Shown piece after piece: positions 17,195-27,110 of a stretch of DNA of 39,202 nt. Position 1 is the stretch's first letter, and each line of letters opens with the position of its first letter. Source of the stretch: Hyphomicrobiales bacterium (GTDB lineage: Bacteria > Pseudomonadota > Alphaproteobacteria > Rhizobiales > Rhizobiaceae); the NCBI GenBank assembly GCA_900471515.1, contig UCFC01000049.1:15176-54377 (forward strand), written 5' to 3'. A model generated the notes under the pieces. The model saw only the letters and a program-made list of their open reading frames with translations. It ran no database searches and was not told the origin of the DNA. A program made the position numbers and the translations under genes.

Positions 17195-18883
17195 ATGAAG
17201 AAGCTGATCAACGATCCTTCGTCAGTCGTACGGGAAATGCTGGAGGGGGTCGTCGCTCTCAGCCCGACAAGCATATTGCTGGCCGACGAAAACGTCGTCA
17301 TCCGCTCCGATCTTCCCGAACCTGCCAGGCGCAAGGTCGCCGTTCTCTCCGGCGGCGGCAGCGGCCACGAACCGGCCCATGCCGGTTATGTCGGCAGCGG
17401 CATGCTGACGGCGGCGGTCGCGGGAGACATCTTCACCTCGCCGAGCACCGATGCCGTGCTTGCCGCCATCAGGGCCGCAAGCGGCCCGGCCGGTGCGTTG
17501 CTGATCGTCAAGAACTATACGGGCGACCGCCTCAATTTCGGTCTTGCGGCGGAACTGGCGCGCGCGGAAGGAATTCCCGTCGAGATCGTTGTCGTTGCCG
17601 ATGATGTGGCGCTGCGGGAAACCGTTTCCGCAGATCGTCGCCGCGGCATCGCCGGCACGGTTCTGATCCACAAGCTCGCCGGCGCTGCCGCCGAGAAGGG
17701 CCTGGCGCTGGACGAGGTGGCGCGCATCGCCCGCTCCGCTGCCGAACGGCTTTCCTCCATGGGCATCTCGCTTGGGCCTTGCACTCTGCCGGCCGCCGGC
17801 AAGCCCGGCTTCTCCCTCGGCGAACGGGAGATCGAAGTCGGCCTCGGCATTCATGGCGAGCAGGGCGTTCGCCGGATGCCGATCGCACCGGTCGACCAGC
17901 TCGTCTCGCTCGTGCTGGAGACGATCGAAGCTGACGGAGGGCTGGGCAGCGGCGACCGCGTCGCCCTGCTCGTCAACGGTCTGGGCGCCACTCCGCCGAT
18001 GGAATTGTCGGTCGTTGCCCGCTCTGCGCTCGCAGCCCTCGAAAGCAGAGGCGTCACGGTCGAAAGGGCCTGGGCCGGCACGCTCCTGTCGGCGCTCGAC
18101 ATGCCGGGCTTTTCGCTCTCGATCCTGCCTGTCGATGCCGGCGCTCTCGAGCTCATCGACGCACCAACCTCTGCCGGCGCATGGCCGGGGGGCGGGGCGG
18201 TCAATCGCAACCGCGTGCTGCCCTCCTCGAGACCGGCAGAAAGCCCGGCCGAATCCGTGACGGTCACAGCCTCCGGCCAGCAGCTTCAGAAGACGGCGCA
18301 GGCCGTGGCGAAGGCGCTGATCGATGCAGAAGCGCATCTGACCGAACTCGACGGCATTACCGGCGACGGTGATCTCGGCGCCAGCATGAAGCGCGGCGCC
18401 GAAGCCGTGCTCGCGCTTCCCGATGCCGCCTTTGCCGATGTCGCAGGTGGGCTGATGGCGATGGGCGATGCCGTCAGGCGTGCGATCGCCGGCAGTTCCG
18501 GGCCATTCTACGCCACCGCCCTGATGCGCGCGTCGCGTCACCTTGCCGGCATTGCGGCCCCGACATCGGCCGACATGGCGCAGGCCTTCTCCGCGGCCGT
18601 CGAGGCCGTCTCCGATCTTGGCGGGGCAAGGCCCGGCGACCGGACGATGATCGATGCCCTGCGTCCGGCCGCAGACGCCTTTATCGCAAGCCTTGGGGAA
18701 GGGCAGGCAAGCCGCGAGGCATGGCAGAAGGCCGTTGCCGCCGGGATTGCCGGAGCGGACGCCACGAAGGCGATGCGCCCGAGGCTGGGGCGTGCGAGCT
18801 ATCTCGGCGAGCGCGCGCTCGGCCATCCGGACGGCGGGGCCGTGGCGGTTACAGTCTGGCTGAAGGCGATCGGATCGGCCTGA
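17195..18883 (+). CDS. Dihydroxyacetone kinase, DhaK-DhaL in one chain (ATP type)
   Basis: This 562-residue protein phosphorylates dihydroxyacetone (or a related short ketose) with ATP. The N-terminal DhaK domain (1 to about 330) has SGGGSGHEP, which binds substrate, and His220 in GLGIHGEQG, which forms the covalent hemiaminal with the carbonyl. After a linker (about 335-355) the DhaL domain has TGDGDLGASM, which binds Mg-ATP. The fusion and absence of DhaM point to the ATP-dependent type rather than the PTS type. GGGAGAG precedes the ATG. It is transcribed alone. Confidence 0.93.
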   Translation: MKKLINDPSSVVREMLEGVVALSPTSILLADENVVIRSDLPEPARRKVAVLSGGGSGHEPAHAGYVGSGMLTAAVAGDIFTSPSTDAVLAAIRAASGPAGALLIVKNYTGDRLNFGLAAELARAEGIPVEIVVVADDVALRETVSADRRRGIAGTVLIHKLAGAAAEKGLALDEVARIARSAAERLSSMGISLGPCTLPAAGKPGFSLGEREIEVGLGIHGEQGVRRMPIAPVDQLVSLVLETIEADGGLGSGDRVALLVNGLGATPPMELSVVARSALAALESRGVTVERAWAGTLLSALDMPGFSLSILPVDAGALELIDAPTSAGAWPGGGAVNRNRVLPSSRPAESPAESVTVTASGQQLQKTAQAVAKALIDAEAHLTELDGITGDGDLGASMKRGAEAVLALPDAAFADVAGGLMAMGDAVRRAIAGSSGPFYATALMRASRHLAGIAAPTSADMAQAFSAAVEAVSDLGGARPGDRTMIDALRPAADAFIASLGEGQASREAWQKAVAAGIAGADATKAMRPRLGRASYLGERALGHPDGGAVAVTVWLKAIGSA

Positions 18884-19187
18884 TTGCCGGGCCGCCAGGC
18901 AACGTTTCCGGCAAGGGGCGCCAGAGCCAGGATCGCGGCCGAAAACAGCAGGATGATATTGTGCCAGCGTGAGTACCACGGAAAGGTGGTGCCCACCGGA
19001 AGCGATGTCGCGGCACGGTAGCCGAGAACCGCGCCGCCGCGCCAAAGGCAGCAACAGCCCGTGCGCGAATGACGAAATCTTGATCGACGGCACGGTTATC
19101 GGAATGCCGGACCGGCCTATGTCCTTAGCCGAAACCCATTTGCTTGCGTTCGAGTGTCGCCGATTATCGGTATGGGGGTAGATCGCC
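18884..19187. other. Intergenic region with a possible gene remnant
   Basis: No complete gene is seen in these 304 bp. On the minus strand a frame open from about 19095 into the end of the kinase gene contains a segment (roughly 19020-18890) with a hydrophobic helix after TTFPWYSRWHN. It has no good start and ends antisense to the kinase gene. It may be the decayed tail of a membrane-protein gene. The right part must hold the promoter of the small lipoprotein-like gene. Confidence 0.3.
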
Positions 19188-19379
19188 ATGTTCCAATTTC
19201 GAAAACTTCTGGCTGCCGGTGCAGCCGTCGCCCTGGTCATCATCACATCGTCCTGCTCGACGAGCCCGGACACGTCGATACAGACCGGTTCCGTCGGTTA
19301 TTCGGCCCAAGACACCGATTTTGCGCTGCGGCCGGCATGCCGCGACGGATTCGGCAATGACAGGCCCTGCAGTTATTGA
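19188..19379 (+). CDS. Small lipoprotein-like exported peptide
   Basis: This 63-residue protein has a basic start (MFQFRK), a hydrophobic stretch and TSSC at residues 20-23, which resembles a lipobox although the residue three before the cysteine is Thr rather than Leu. The mature part is short and polar, with a second cysteine pair near the end (ACRDG and PCSY). A G-rich ribosome binding site precedes the ATG. No family is recognised; small envelope lipoproteins of this form are common in rhizobia. Confidence 0.6.
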   Translation: MFQFRKLLAAGAAVALVIITSSCSTSPDTSIQTGSVGYSAQDTDFALRPACRDGFGNDRPCSY

Positions 19380-19660
19380 CAAATAGGCTGATGGCAGGAA
19401 GCGGCCGGGTAGACGAACATGCGCCGAATCGCGAGGCTAGCGGATCGGCGGATGTTTGCTGCTTCTATGGAAGCCATTGAAAGAGAACAGATATCGTTGG
19501 GAGAGCTGGGCTGATGCGAAAGGACGCAGTTTCTTCGATTGCGGCACTTCGCATATCGTTGCCGCTGGCATAGAATGCAAAAAATCGATAATCACTCGCT
19601 TACACGATGCCGACCTCGGTCCGAAGGCGGCAGATTTTCATAACCTATGGGAGCTGTATC

Positions 19661-20650
19661 ATGGAATATCGTCGTTTGGGGAAGTCAGGTCTGAAGGTGA
19701 GCGAATTCTCCTTCGGTTCGTGGGTCACGTTCGGCAAGCAGGTCAACGGCGGCGATGCCGTCGATCTCATGAAGCTCGCCTATGACAACGGCATAAACTT
19801 CTTCGACAATGCCGAAGGCTATGAGAGCGGCAAATCCGAAATCGTCATGGGCGAGGCGCTGAAGTCGCTTGCCTGGAGCCGCGACAGCTATATCGTCTCC
19901 AGCAAGGTCTTCTGGGGCGGTCAGAAGCCGACGCAGCGCGGCCTCTCGCGCAAGCATGTGACCGACGCCTGCCACGCGGCCCTCAAGCGGCTTCAGGTCG
20001 ATTATCTCGACCTCTATTTCTGTCACCGCCCGGACATCGACACGCCGATCGAGGAAACGGTCCGCGCGATGCACGATCTCGTCGCCCAGGGCAAGGTGCT
20101 CTACTGGGGCACGTCGGAATGGTCCGCACAGCAGCTGACGGAAGCCTATGCCGTCGCCCGCGACCTGCGCATCACGCCGCCGACCATGGAGCAGCCGCAA
20201 TACAACATTTTCGAACGCCAGAAGGTCGAAGCCGACTATCTGCCGCTCTACGACCTGATCGGCCTCGGCACCACCATCTGGTCGCCGCTCGCCTCGGGTG
20301 TTCTCACCGGCAAATACAATGACGGCGTACCCGCCGACAGCCGCATGAACCTGCCGGGCTATGAATGGCTGAAGGAAAAATGGTCCACCGATGCCGGCCG
20401 CGCCCAGCTTGAAAAGGTCCGCCAGCTCGCCAGGCTCTCCAACGAGATCGGCCTGTCGATCACCCATCTCGCCCTTCTGTGGTGCCTCGCCAACAAGAAC
20501 GTCTCGACCGTCATCCTCGGCGCCTCGCGCGCAAGCCAGCTGCAGGACAATCTCGCGGCTCTCTCGCATAAGGATAAGGTGACGTCTGACGTGCTGGAGC
20601 GGATCGACAGTATCGTCGGCAACAAGCCGGAGGCGCCGCGCCGCTTCTAG
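19661..20650 (+). CDS. Aldo/keto reductase of the potassium-channel beta-subunit (AKR6-like) type
   Basis: This 330-residue TIM-barrel NADPH reductase has the full catalytic tetrad: Asp49 and Tyr54 (FFDNAEGY), Lys82 (VSSKVFW) and His122 (YFCHRPD). The opening MEYRRLGKSGLKVS and the SWVTFG segment are closest to the Kv-beta-like branch. It reduces aldehydes or ketones; the physiological substrate is unknown. GGGAG lies 8 nt before the start. A clear terminator follows at 20707, so it is a single-gene unit. Confidence 0.92.
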   Translation: MEYRRLGKSGLKVSEFSFGSWVTFGKQVNGGDAVDLMKLAYDNGINFFDNAEGYESGKSEIVMGEALKSLAWSRDSYIVSSKVFWGGQKPTQRGLSRKHVTDACHAALKRLQVDYLDLYFCHRPDIDTPIEETVRAMHDLVAQGKVLYWGTSEWSAQQLTEAYAVARDLRITPPTMEQPQYNIFERQKVEADYLPLYDLIGLGTTIWSPLASGVLTGKYNDGVPADSRMNLPGYEWLKEKWSTDAGRAQLEKVRQLARLSNEIGLSITHLALLWCLANKNVSTVILGASRASQLQDNLAALSHKDKVTSDVLERIDSIVGNKPEAPRRF

Positions 20651-20706
20651 GCAAGGCCAAGCCTATCCGGATCGAGCCTTGGGCTCCCACCTTTTCTGCA
20701 GGATGA

Positions 20707-20744
20707 AAATGGCCGGACCGTCTGGTTCGGCCATTTCGTCTTTT
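20707..20744 (+). terminator. Rho-independent terminator of the aldo/keto reductase gene
   Basis: AAATGGCCG (20707-20715) pairs with CGGCCATTT (20728-20736), with ACC/GGT able to extend the pairing inside, followed by CGTCTTTT. It lies 57 bp after the stop. Confidence 0.85.
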
Positions 20745-20917
20745 CTGGGATTCGTTGACCGCCCAGTCGGAACTGGTGCCGGAACTGGTATCGGCCTGGA
20801 ACGCCCGGATGACGTCACTGTGGCCAAGGTCCAGTTTGAACTCGTTGGCCGGTCGTTGTGGCCTAACTCTGCGATTTCGCTGCATGAAAGGGCAGGGCTG
20901 AACGGAAAATCTATCCG

Positions 20918-22252
20918 TCACAGGCTGATGGTCACTGTGGTTCCTGTCGGGCCGCCATCGAGTGTTACGCTTCCGCGGTGACGGGTTACGATCTGCTTCA
21001 CGATGCTCAATCCGAGGCCGGCACCGCTGCTCCTTGGTGCGACCCGGTAGAAAGGTTCGAATACGAGATCCTGATGCGCTGCCGGAATCCCGGGCCCTTC
21101 GTCCGAGACCGCGATTCCGCCCGATTCGCTCACGCGAACCGATATTGTGCCGCTATTTCCGCCATGGTCGATCGCGTTGCGCACCAGGTTGCTCATGGCG
21201 CGCGACATCGCCGACCGGCTTACCAGCCGATACAGCGCCTCCACGTCGCTGTCGAACGAGATTTCATATCCGTTTCTGATGGCAATCGGGGCTTGGTCGG
21301 CGACGACGTTCCTGGCGATTTCCACCAGGTCGGCCTGCTCGAACGGCTCCGGAGACTGCTCGCTGCGTTCGAAATCGAGCAATTGCTCCGCCGTCTCCCG
21401 CAGACGCCCGATATCGTCCATCATCGTGTCGCGAGCGCCTCCTTCAAGGGTCGTATCGATACGCGTCTGCATGACGGCGATCGGTGTGCGCAGCTCGTGT
21501 GCGGCATCGATGAGAAAGCGCTCTCTGGCTGCGAACTGCTGTTCCAGCCGCTCCAGTACGGAATTGAACGCATGGATCAGCGGAACGACCTCGCTCGGAA
21601 CCCGATCCACCGGCAACCGGGATCCCGGCTGGCGAGGGTCGATCTCGGGCGCTTTCCGAACGACGTCGTTCAAGCCTGAGAGCGAGCGCCTCACCAGCCG
21701 CGGAACGGCGAAGAAGAGGGCGGGCAACGTAACTGCCAGCAGAGGCACATAGATCTTGTATGTGCCGCCAAGCATGGTGAGGAAGATCGACTCGTTTCCG
21801 TTGCGACCGCCATAGAGCACCCGGATCTCGGTTCCGTTGATCTCGATGTCGTCGACCGAAGCCGGCACAGGGGTGCTTGCCTCCGTTCCGCGAATGTCGG
21901 CGTCCTTGATAAGCGGCACGAACCTGGCAAGCTGCACATATGCGGGCGGGATATTTCCATAAGCCACTGCCGTTCCGTCCGGGGCTGCGGCGTAGAAAAA
22001 CAGATTGGGCGTATCGTTCTTCAACGCTGCGAGCTTTTGGCTGTCTTCGATGCGAAGCCCCTGTCCGGGTTCGTAGCGCAAGGACCCTTCCAGGGCGTTC
22101 AGAAGCCGGTGCTCCATGCTGACGTTCGGAGAAAGGATCATCGCGCCATAGATGCACAGCCCGACAATCACCGATGCCGTCGTGCCGACGAAAAGCAGGC
22201 TGAGCTGCCAGTTCAGTCTCCACCACAGCGACGTATTCGGAAATCGCATCAA
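20918..22252 (-). CDS. Sensor histidine kinase of a two-component system
   Basis: This 444-residue kinase has two membrane helices (about residues 15-40 and 168-184) around a periplasmic sensor of about 125 residues, then a HAMP-like linker, the phospho-acceptor His252 in DAAHELRTP, and a HATPase domain with N box (LVRNAIDH), G1 (SDEGPGIP) and G2 (GAGLGLSIV). The periplasmic part is not a family I recognise, so the signal is unknown. The start overlaps the stop of the response regulator by 4 nt (ATGA). Confidence 0.94.
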   Translation of the reverse strand: MMRFPNTSLWWRLNWQLSLLFVGTTASVIVGLCIYGAMILSPNVSMEHRLLNALEGSLRYEPGQGLRIEDSQKLAALKNDTPNLFFYAAAPDGTAVAYGNIPPAYVQLARFVPLIKDADIRGTEASTPVPASVDDIEINGTEIRVLYGGRNGNESIFLTMLGGTYKIYVPLLAVTLPALFFAVPRLVRRSLSGLNDVVRKAPEIDPRQPGSRLPVDRVPSEVVPLIHAFNSVLERLEQQFAARERFLIDAAHELRTPIAVMQTRIDTTLEGGARDTMMDDIGRLRETAEQLLDFERSEQSPEPFEQADLVEIARNVVADQAPIAIRNGYEISFDSDVEALYRLVSRSAMSRAMSNLVRNAIDHGGNSGTISVRVSESGGIAVSDEGPGIPAAHQDLVFEPFYRVAPRSSGAGLGLSIVKQIVTRHRGSVTLDGGPTGTTVTISL

Positions 22253-22920
22253 TGTTCCTTCAACAGGTATCCGACGCCGCGGATGTTGTGAATGGATACG
22301 CCGGCGTCCGCGTCGGCGAGGCGTTTTCTCAATCGTGATACATGCGCATCGAGCGCGTTGGATTGGATTGTCTCTTCGTAATTGTAGATTTCGGCTTCCA
22401 GCGCCGATCTGAGCACGGTCCTGCCTTTTCGCTTCGCAAGCGTAACGAGCACCATCAGCTCTCGACGCGGCAGGTCGAGCTGCAGTTCGCCCACCATGAC
22501 GTCCATCCGGATCGGATCCACGGTCATCCGTCCCGCGACTATGGACGGCTCCGCCAGGGCCGACGGGCGTCGCAAGACCGCGCGCAGTCGGGCGAAAAGC
22601 TCCTCCATCAGAAACGGCTTGCCCAGATAGTCGTCGGCGCCAAGGTCCAGGCCCGCGACCCTTTCCTTCGGTTCGTTTCTGGCCGTCAGCACGATGACCG
22701 GCGTCACGACGCCGGCACTTCGCAGCCAGGGAATGAACGTGATGCCGTCGCCGTCCGGCAGGCGCCTGTCGAGCACGATCGCGTCGTAGGTCTGTTGTCG
22801 GGCCAGTTCGATCGCATCCCCAAGAAGAGCGGTATGGTCGACCGCAATACCCGTCTTGCTGAGCGAAGCCGCAACCGCTTCCGCCAGCCTAGTCTCGTCT
22901 TCGACCAACAGGATCTTCAT
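22249..22920 (-). CDS. OmpR/PhoB-family response regulator
   Basis: This 223-residue regulator has a receiver domain with the acidic pair Glu7-Asp8, phospho-acceptor Asp51 (AIVLDRRLPDGDG), the conserved Thr in VLTARN and Lys in GKPF, and a C-terminal winged helix (about 127-220). It is the first gene of the pair, coupled to the kinase. Small-operon position and OmpR type suggest envelope or cation sensing, but the target genes are unknown; none of the neighbours is an obvious target. Confidence 0.95.
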   Translation of the reverse strand: MKILLVEDETRLAEAVAASLSKTGIAVDHTALLGDAIELARQQTYDAIVLDRRLPDGDGITFIPWLRSAGVVTPVIVLTARNEPKERVAGLDLGADDYLGKPFLMEELFARLRAVLRRPSALAEPSIVAGRMTVDPIRMDVMVGELQLDLPRRELMVLVTLAKRKGRTVLRSALEAEIYNYEETIQSNALDAHVSRLRKRLADADAGVSIHNIRGVGYLLKEH

Positions 22921-23048
22921 GCCTCGCCCACCTTTCCGATCCTATGTTCACGACGACCATTGCGACAGGATTACGGCATGAGCGTTTCGGATGGGGAAGG
23001 CATGGGCGCGCTGTGAGCGGGTAAGGAGATTACCGGTCGCTTGAACAG

Positions 23049-23075
23049 AAAACTCCAGGCGCGTGGCGCCTGGAG
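23049..23075 (-). terminator. Rho-independent terminator of nrdJ
   Basis: A perfect 10-bp stem (CTCCAGGCGC at 23053-23062 with GCGCCTGGAG at 23066-23075) encloses a 3-nt loop. Read on the minus strand it is followed by TTTT. It lies about 70 bp after the nrdJ stop. The plus strand also has TCGTTTT after the stem, so it may work both ways. Confidence 0.85.
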
Positions 23076-23145
23076 TCGTTTTCTGGTCGGTCGACCTGAA
23101 AAATCGGACGTCTGTTTCAGGTAGAACCTGACTTTCCCGAAGAAA

Positions 23146-26100
23146 TCAGCTGCAGCCGCTCGTCGCGCCGCACGTGTCGCACTTCTCGCAGGTGCCGTTG
23201 CGCACCATCGTGAAGTTCTGGCACTCGCTGCACATATTGCCCGTATAGCCCTGCATGATCGAGCGGGCGCGGCGTTCGGCTTCCATCTTCTTGGCTTCCG
23301 TCTTGGCGGAGGCAGCATCGGCTGCAGCCTTGTCGGAGAAGAGGGCGGTTGCGTCGCTGCCGGTTTCTTCGAGCACTTCTTCGGCGATTTCCTCGGCCAG
23401 TTCCTTCGCACGCTCTTCATAATCGCGCTTGAAGGCGACGATTTCGGAGGTGGAGATGGCGACATTCGGCTCCAGCTTGCGGGCTGCGGCACCTGCAAAG
23501 GACGTTACCGAGCCGCCGGTCGAGGAGGCGCGGGCAGGGGCTGCCGTTGCCGCACCCTTCGGTTCGCCGAGCAGACGGTCGCTGCCGGTGTTGGAGACCA
23601 GCGTCGGCTTGTAGCCGCGGGTCCAGCCGGTCGAGACGAGGTTCGTCTTGCCTTCCTGGATGCCCTTGCCGAGCGCCGTGTTGGAGAAATCGGACGTATC
23701 GACATGGGCGAGATCGTGGCGGCCGAGATAGGAGACGGCGAGTTCGCGGAACACGTAGTCGAGGATCGACGTGGCGTTCTTGATCGCGTCATTGCCGATG
23801 ACGATGCCGGCCGGCTCGAACTTGGTGAAGGTGAAGGCCTCCACATATTCTTCCAGCGGCACGCCATATTGCAGGCCGAGCGAGATGGCGATGGCGAAGT
23901 TGTTCATCATCGCACGGAAGGCGGCACCTTCCTTGTGCATGTCGATGAAGATCTCGCCGAGGCGGCCGTCACCGAATTCGCCGGTGCGCAGATAGACCTT
24001 GTGACCGCCGACGGCAGCCTTCTGGGTGTAGCCCTGGCGGCGGTTCGGCAGCTTCTCGCGTTCGCGCGACACGCGCTCGATCACCTTCTCGATGATCTTT
24101 TCGGTGACGGTCACGGCCTGGGCCGCGAGCGGCTGCTGGATCAGATCCTCAAGCGCATCCTCGTCGTTGTCGTCCTCGATCAGCGAGGCGTTGAGCGGCT
24201 GCGAGAGCTTGGAGCCGTCGCGGTAAAGCGCATTTGCCTTCAGGCCGAGCTTCCAGGAGAGCATGTAGGCGTTCTTGCAATCCTCGACGGTTGCCTCGTT
24301 CGGCATGTTGATCGTCTTGGAGATTGCGCCGGAGATGAAGGGCTGGGCAGCCGCCATCATGCGGATATGGCTTTCGACCGAGAGGTAGCGCTTGCCGATC
24401 TTGCCGCAGGGATTGGCGCAATCGAAGACCGGCAGATGCTCCTTCTTCAGGAAGGGTGCGCCTTCCAGCGTCATCGCGCCGCAAACGTGAATATTGGCAG
24501 CCTCGATATCCTTCTTCGAGAAGCCGATATGCTCAAGCAGGCTGAAGCTCATGTCGGTAAGCTGTTCGTCGGAGACTTTCAGCGTCGTCTTCAGGAAGTC
24601 GGCGCCGAGCGTCCACTGGTTGAAGACGAACTTGATGTCGAAGGCGCTCTTCAGCGCCGCATTGACCGCTTCCACCTTCTCGTCGGTGAAGCCCTTGGCC
24701 TTCAGCGTCGAGGGGTTGATCGCCGGTGCCTGGTTCAGGTTGCCGTGGCCGACAGCATAGGCTTCGATCTCGGCGATCTGGCTTTCGGAATAGCCGAGCG
24801 TGCGCAGCGCATCCGGAACGGCGCGGTTGATGATCTTGAAGTAGCCGCCGCCGGCGAGCTTCTTGAACTTCACCAGCGCGAAGTCAGGCTCGATGCCGGT
24901 CGTGTCGCAGTCCATGACGAGGCCGATCGTGCCGGTCGGTGCGATGACCGAGACCTGCGCGTTGCGGTAGCCGTGCTTTTCGCCGAGTTCGAGTGCCTTG
25001 TCCCAGGCCGACATCGCATGGGCTGCAAGATCCTGGTCCGGGTTTTCCGAGTGGTTCAGCGCGACGGGGTTGACCGAGAGCGCCTCGTAGCCGGCGTTCT
25101 CGCCATGGGCGGCGCGGCGATGGTTGCGGATGACGCGCAGCATGTGCTCGCGGTTCGGTTCGTAATTCGGGAACGGGCCGAGTTCGGCAGCCATTTCGGC
25201 CGAAGTCGCGTAGCAGATACCGGTCATGATCGCCGTCAGCGAGCCGGCAATGGCGCGGCCTTCGGCGCTGTCATAGGGAATGCCGGTCGACATCAGCAGG
25301 CCGCCGATATTGGCGTAGCCGAGGCCGAGCGTGCGGTATTCGTAGGAAAGCTCTGCGATGCGCTTGGACGGGAACTGCGCCATCATGACCGAGATTTCGA
25401 GCACGATGGTCCACAGGCGGACAGCATGTTCGTAGTCGCCGATATTGATGCGCTTGGTGGCCTTGTCCTTGAACTGCAGCAGGTTCAGCGAAGCGAGGTT
25501 GCAGGCCGTGTCGTCGAGGAACATATATTCCGAGCACGGGTTCGAGCCGCGGATCGGACCGCCGGCCGGCGACGTGTGCCAGTCGTTCATCGTCGTGTTG
25601 AAGTGGATGCCGGGATCGGCAGATGCCCAGGCGGCATAGGAAATCGTTTCCCAGAGGTCGCGGGCCTTCAGCGTCTTCATCACCCGGCCGTCCTTGCGGG
25701 CGGTCAGGTTCCAGTCGCCATCTTCCTCGACGGCGCGCAGGAAGTTGTCCTTGATCGAAACGGAATTGTTGGAGTTCTGGCCGGAAACGGTGAGATAGGC
25801 TTCCGAATCCCAGTCCGTGTCGTAGGTCTTGAACTCCATGTCCTTGTAGCCCTGGCGGGCGAACTGGATGACGCGCTGGACGTAATTTTCCGGAACCTGA
25901 TCCTTCTTGGCGGCGCGGATTTCGCGCTTGAGCGCCGGGTTCTTGGCCGGGTCGAAGCAATCGCCATTGTCGGCTTCGCAATTGACGCAGGCCTTCATGA
26001 TCGCCTTCAGATGCTTGGCGACGACCTTCGAGCCGGTCACGAGAGCGGCAACCTTCTGCTCTTCCTTGACCTTCCAGTTGATATATTCCTCGATATCGGG

Positions 26101-26961
26101 ATGGTCGATATCGACCACGACCATCTTGGCGGCGCGGCGCGTCGTGCCGCCCGACTTGATGGCGCCGGCAGCGCGGTCGCCGATCTTCAGGAAGCTCATC
26201 AGGCCGGAGGAGCGGCCGCCGCCGGAAAGCTTTTCGCCTTCGCCGCGCAGCATCGAGAAGTTGGAGCCGGTGCCGGAGCCATACTTGAAGAGGCGGGCTT
26301 CACGAACCCACAGATCCATGATGCCGCCTTCGTTGACGAGGTCGTCCTCGACCGACTGGATGAAGCAGGCATGCGGCTGCGGATGTTCGTAGGCCGACTT
26401 GGACTTGGTGATCTTGCCGGTGAAGGGATCGACATAGAAGTGGCCCTGGCCGGGGCCGTCGATGCCATAGGCCCAGTGCAGGCCGGTGTTGAACCATTGC
26501 GGCGAGTTCGGGGCGACGCGCTGCGTGGCGAGCATATAGGCAAGCTCGTCCTTGAACGCTGCCGCATCTTCCTCCGAAGAGAAATAGCCGCCCTTCCAGC
26601 CCCAGTAGGTCCAGGTGCCGGCAAGGCGATCGAAGACCTGGCGCGCGTCGGTTTCCGAGCCGGTCTGTTCGTCCTTCGGCAGCGCCTTCAATGCTGCGTC
26701 GTCGGCAACGGAACGCCACAGGAAGGAGGGGACATCGTTCTCTTCGACCTTCTTCAGGCGGGAGGGAACGCCGGCCTTGCGGAAATATTTCTGCGCCAGA
26801 ACGTCGGTCGCGACCTGCGAGAACTGCGAGGGAACGTCGATGTTTTCGAGGCGGAAGACGATCGACCCATCCGGGTTCTTGATCTCGCTCGTCGCCTTGC
26901 GGAATTCGATATCCGCATAGGCGCCCTGACCAGCCTTCGTAAACCGACGTTCGATGCGCAT
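23146..26961 (-). CDS. nrdJ: Vitamin B12-dependent (class II) ribonucleoside-diphosphate reductase
   Basis: NrdJ makes deoxyribonucleotides with adenosylcobalamin as radical source, so it works with or without oxygen. The 1,271-residue protein begins MRIERRFTKAGQG and has the class II features: the substrate-site cysteine in PHACFIQS, the radical-site motif NPCSEYMFLD with conserved Asn, Cys and Glu, and a C-terminal cysteine cluster (CSECQNF, CEKCDTCG) that re-reduces the active site or binds zinc. The long form with an insert-rich C-terminal region is usual in rhizobia. GAGG lies 9 nt before the ATG. Two NrdR boxes are present upstream. Confidence 0.97.
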   Translation of the reverse strand: MRIERRFTKAGQGAYADIEFRKATSEIKNPDGSIVFRLENIDVPSQFSQVATDVLAQKYFRKAGVPSRLKKVEENDVPSFLWRSVADDAALKALPKDEQTGSETDARQVFDRLAGTWTYWGWKGGYFSSEEDAAAFKDELAYMLATQRVAPNSPQWFNTGLHWAYGIDGPGQGHFYVDPFTGKITKSKSAYEHPQPHACFIQSVEDDLVNEGGIMDLWVREARLFKYGSGTGSNFSMLRGEGEKLSGGGRSSGLMSFLKIGDRAAGAIKSGGTTRRAAKMVVVDIDHPDIEEYINWKVKEEQKVAALVTGSKVVAKHLKAIMKACVNCEADNGDCFDPAKNPALKREIRAAKKDQVPENYVQRVIQFARQGYKDMEFKTYDTDWDSEAYLTVSGQNSNNSVSIKDNFLRAVEEDGDWNLTARKDGRVMKTLKARDLWETISYAAWASADPGIHFNTTMNDWHTSPAGGPIRGSNPCSEYMFLDDTACNLASLNLLQFKDKATKRINIGDYEHAVRLWTIVLEISVMMAQFPSKRIAELSYEYRTLGLGYANIGGLLMSTGIPYDSAEGRAIAGSLTAIMTGICYATSAEMAAELGPFPNYEPNREHMLRVIRNHRRAAHGENAGYEALSVNPVALNHSENPDQDLAAHAMSAWDKALELGEKHGYRNAQVSVIAPTGTIGLVMDCDTTGIEPDFALVKFKKLAGGGYFKIINRAVPDALRTLGYSESQIAEIEAYAVGHGNLNQAPAINPSTLKAKGFTDEKVEAVNAALKSAFDIKFVFNQWTLGADFLKTTLKVSDEQLTDMSFSLLEHIGFSKKDIEAANIHVCGAMTLEGAPFLKKEHLPVFDCANPCGKIGKRYLSVESHIRMMAAAQPFISGAISKTINMPNEATVEDCKNAYMLSWKLGLKANALYRDGSKLSQPLNASLIEDDNDEDALEDLIQQPLAAQAVTVTEKIIEKVIERVSREREKLPNRRQGYTQKAAVGGHKVYLRTGEFGDGRLGEIFIDMHKEGAAFRAMMNNFAIAISLGLQYGVPLEEYVEAFTFTKFEPAGIVIGNDAIKNATSILDYVFRELAVSYLGRHDLAHVDTSDFSNTALGKGIQEGKTNLVSTGWTRGYKPTLVSNTGSDRLLGEPKGAATAAPARASSTGGSVTSFAGAAARKLEPNVAISTSEIVAFKRDYEERAKELAEEIAEEVLEETGSDATALFSDKAAADAASAKTEAKKMEAERRARSIMQGYTGNMCSECQNFTMVRNGTCEKCDTCGATSGCS

Positions 26962-27079
26962 TTTCTCTAACCTCGTGTTGGCACCCGAAAGGGCGCAAAA
27001 TTCCCTTCCGGCTACACGTTGTCCCTTCGTGCAGCCGGTGCTCGTTCCGTCTTGTGACAGGATGTCATCCGCAGATGAT

Positions 27080-27095
27080 TTCCTGTATCTTGTGG
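27080..27095 (-). promoter_or_regulatory. NrdR box 2 (promoter-proximal)
   Basis: On the minus strand it reads CCACAAGATACAGGAA and matches the NrdR consensus acaCwAtATaTwGtgt at 10 of 16 positions. It is weak alone, but it is centred exactly 31 bp, three helical turns, from the strong box, as NrdR pairs usually are. Confidence 0.65.
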
Positions 27096-27110
27096 TGAGG
27101 CTGGCTGCAA

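Noticed and set aside
17222..19273. A minus-strand open frame of 683 codons
   Set aside because: It is antisense to the dihydroxyacetone kinase gene and the small lipoprotein-like gene and resembles no family.
23704..26970. A plus-strand open frame of 1,088 codons
   Set aside because: It lies wholly antisense to nrdJ, has biased and low-complexity composition, and is the usual mirror frame of a G+C-rich gene. nrdJ has all family motifs.
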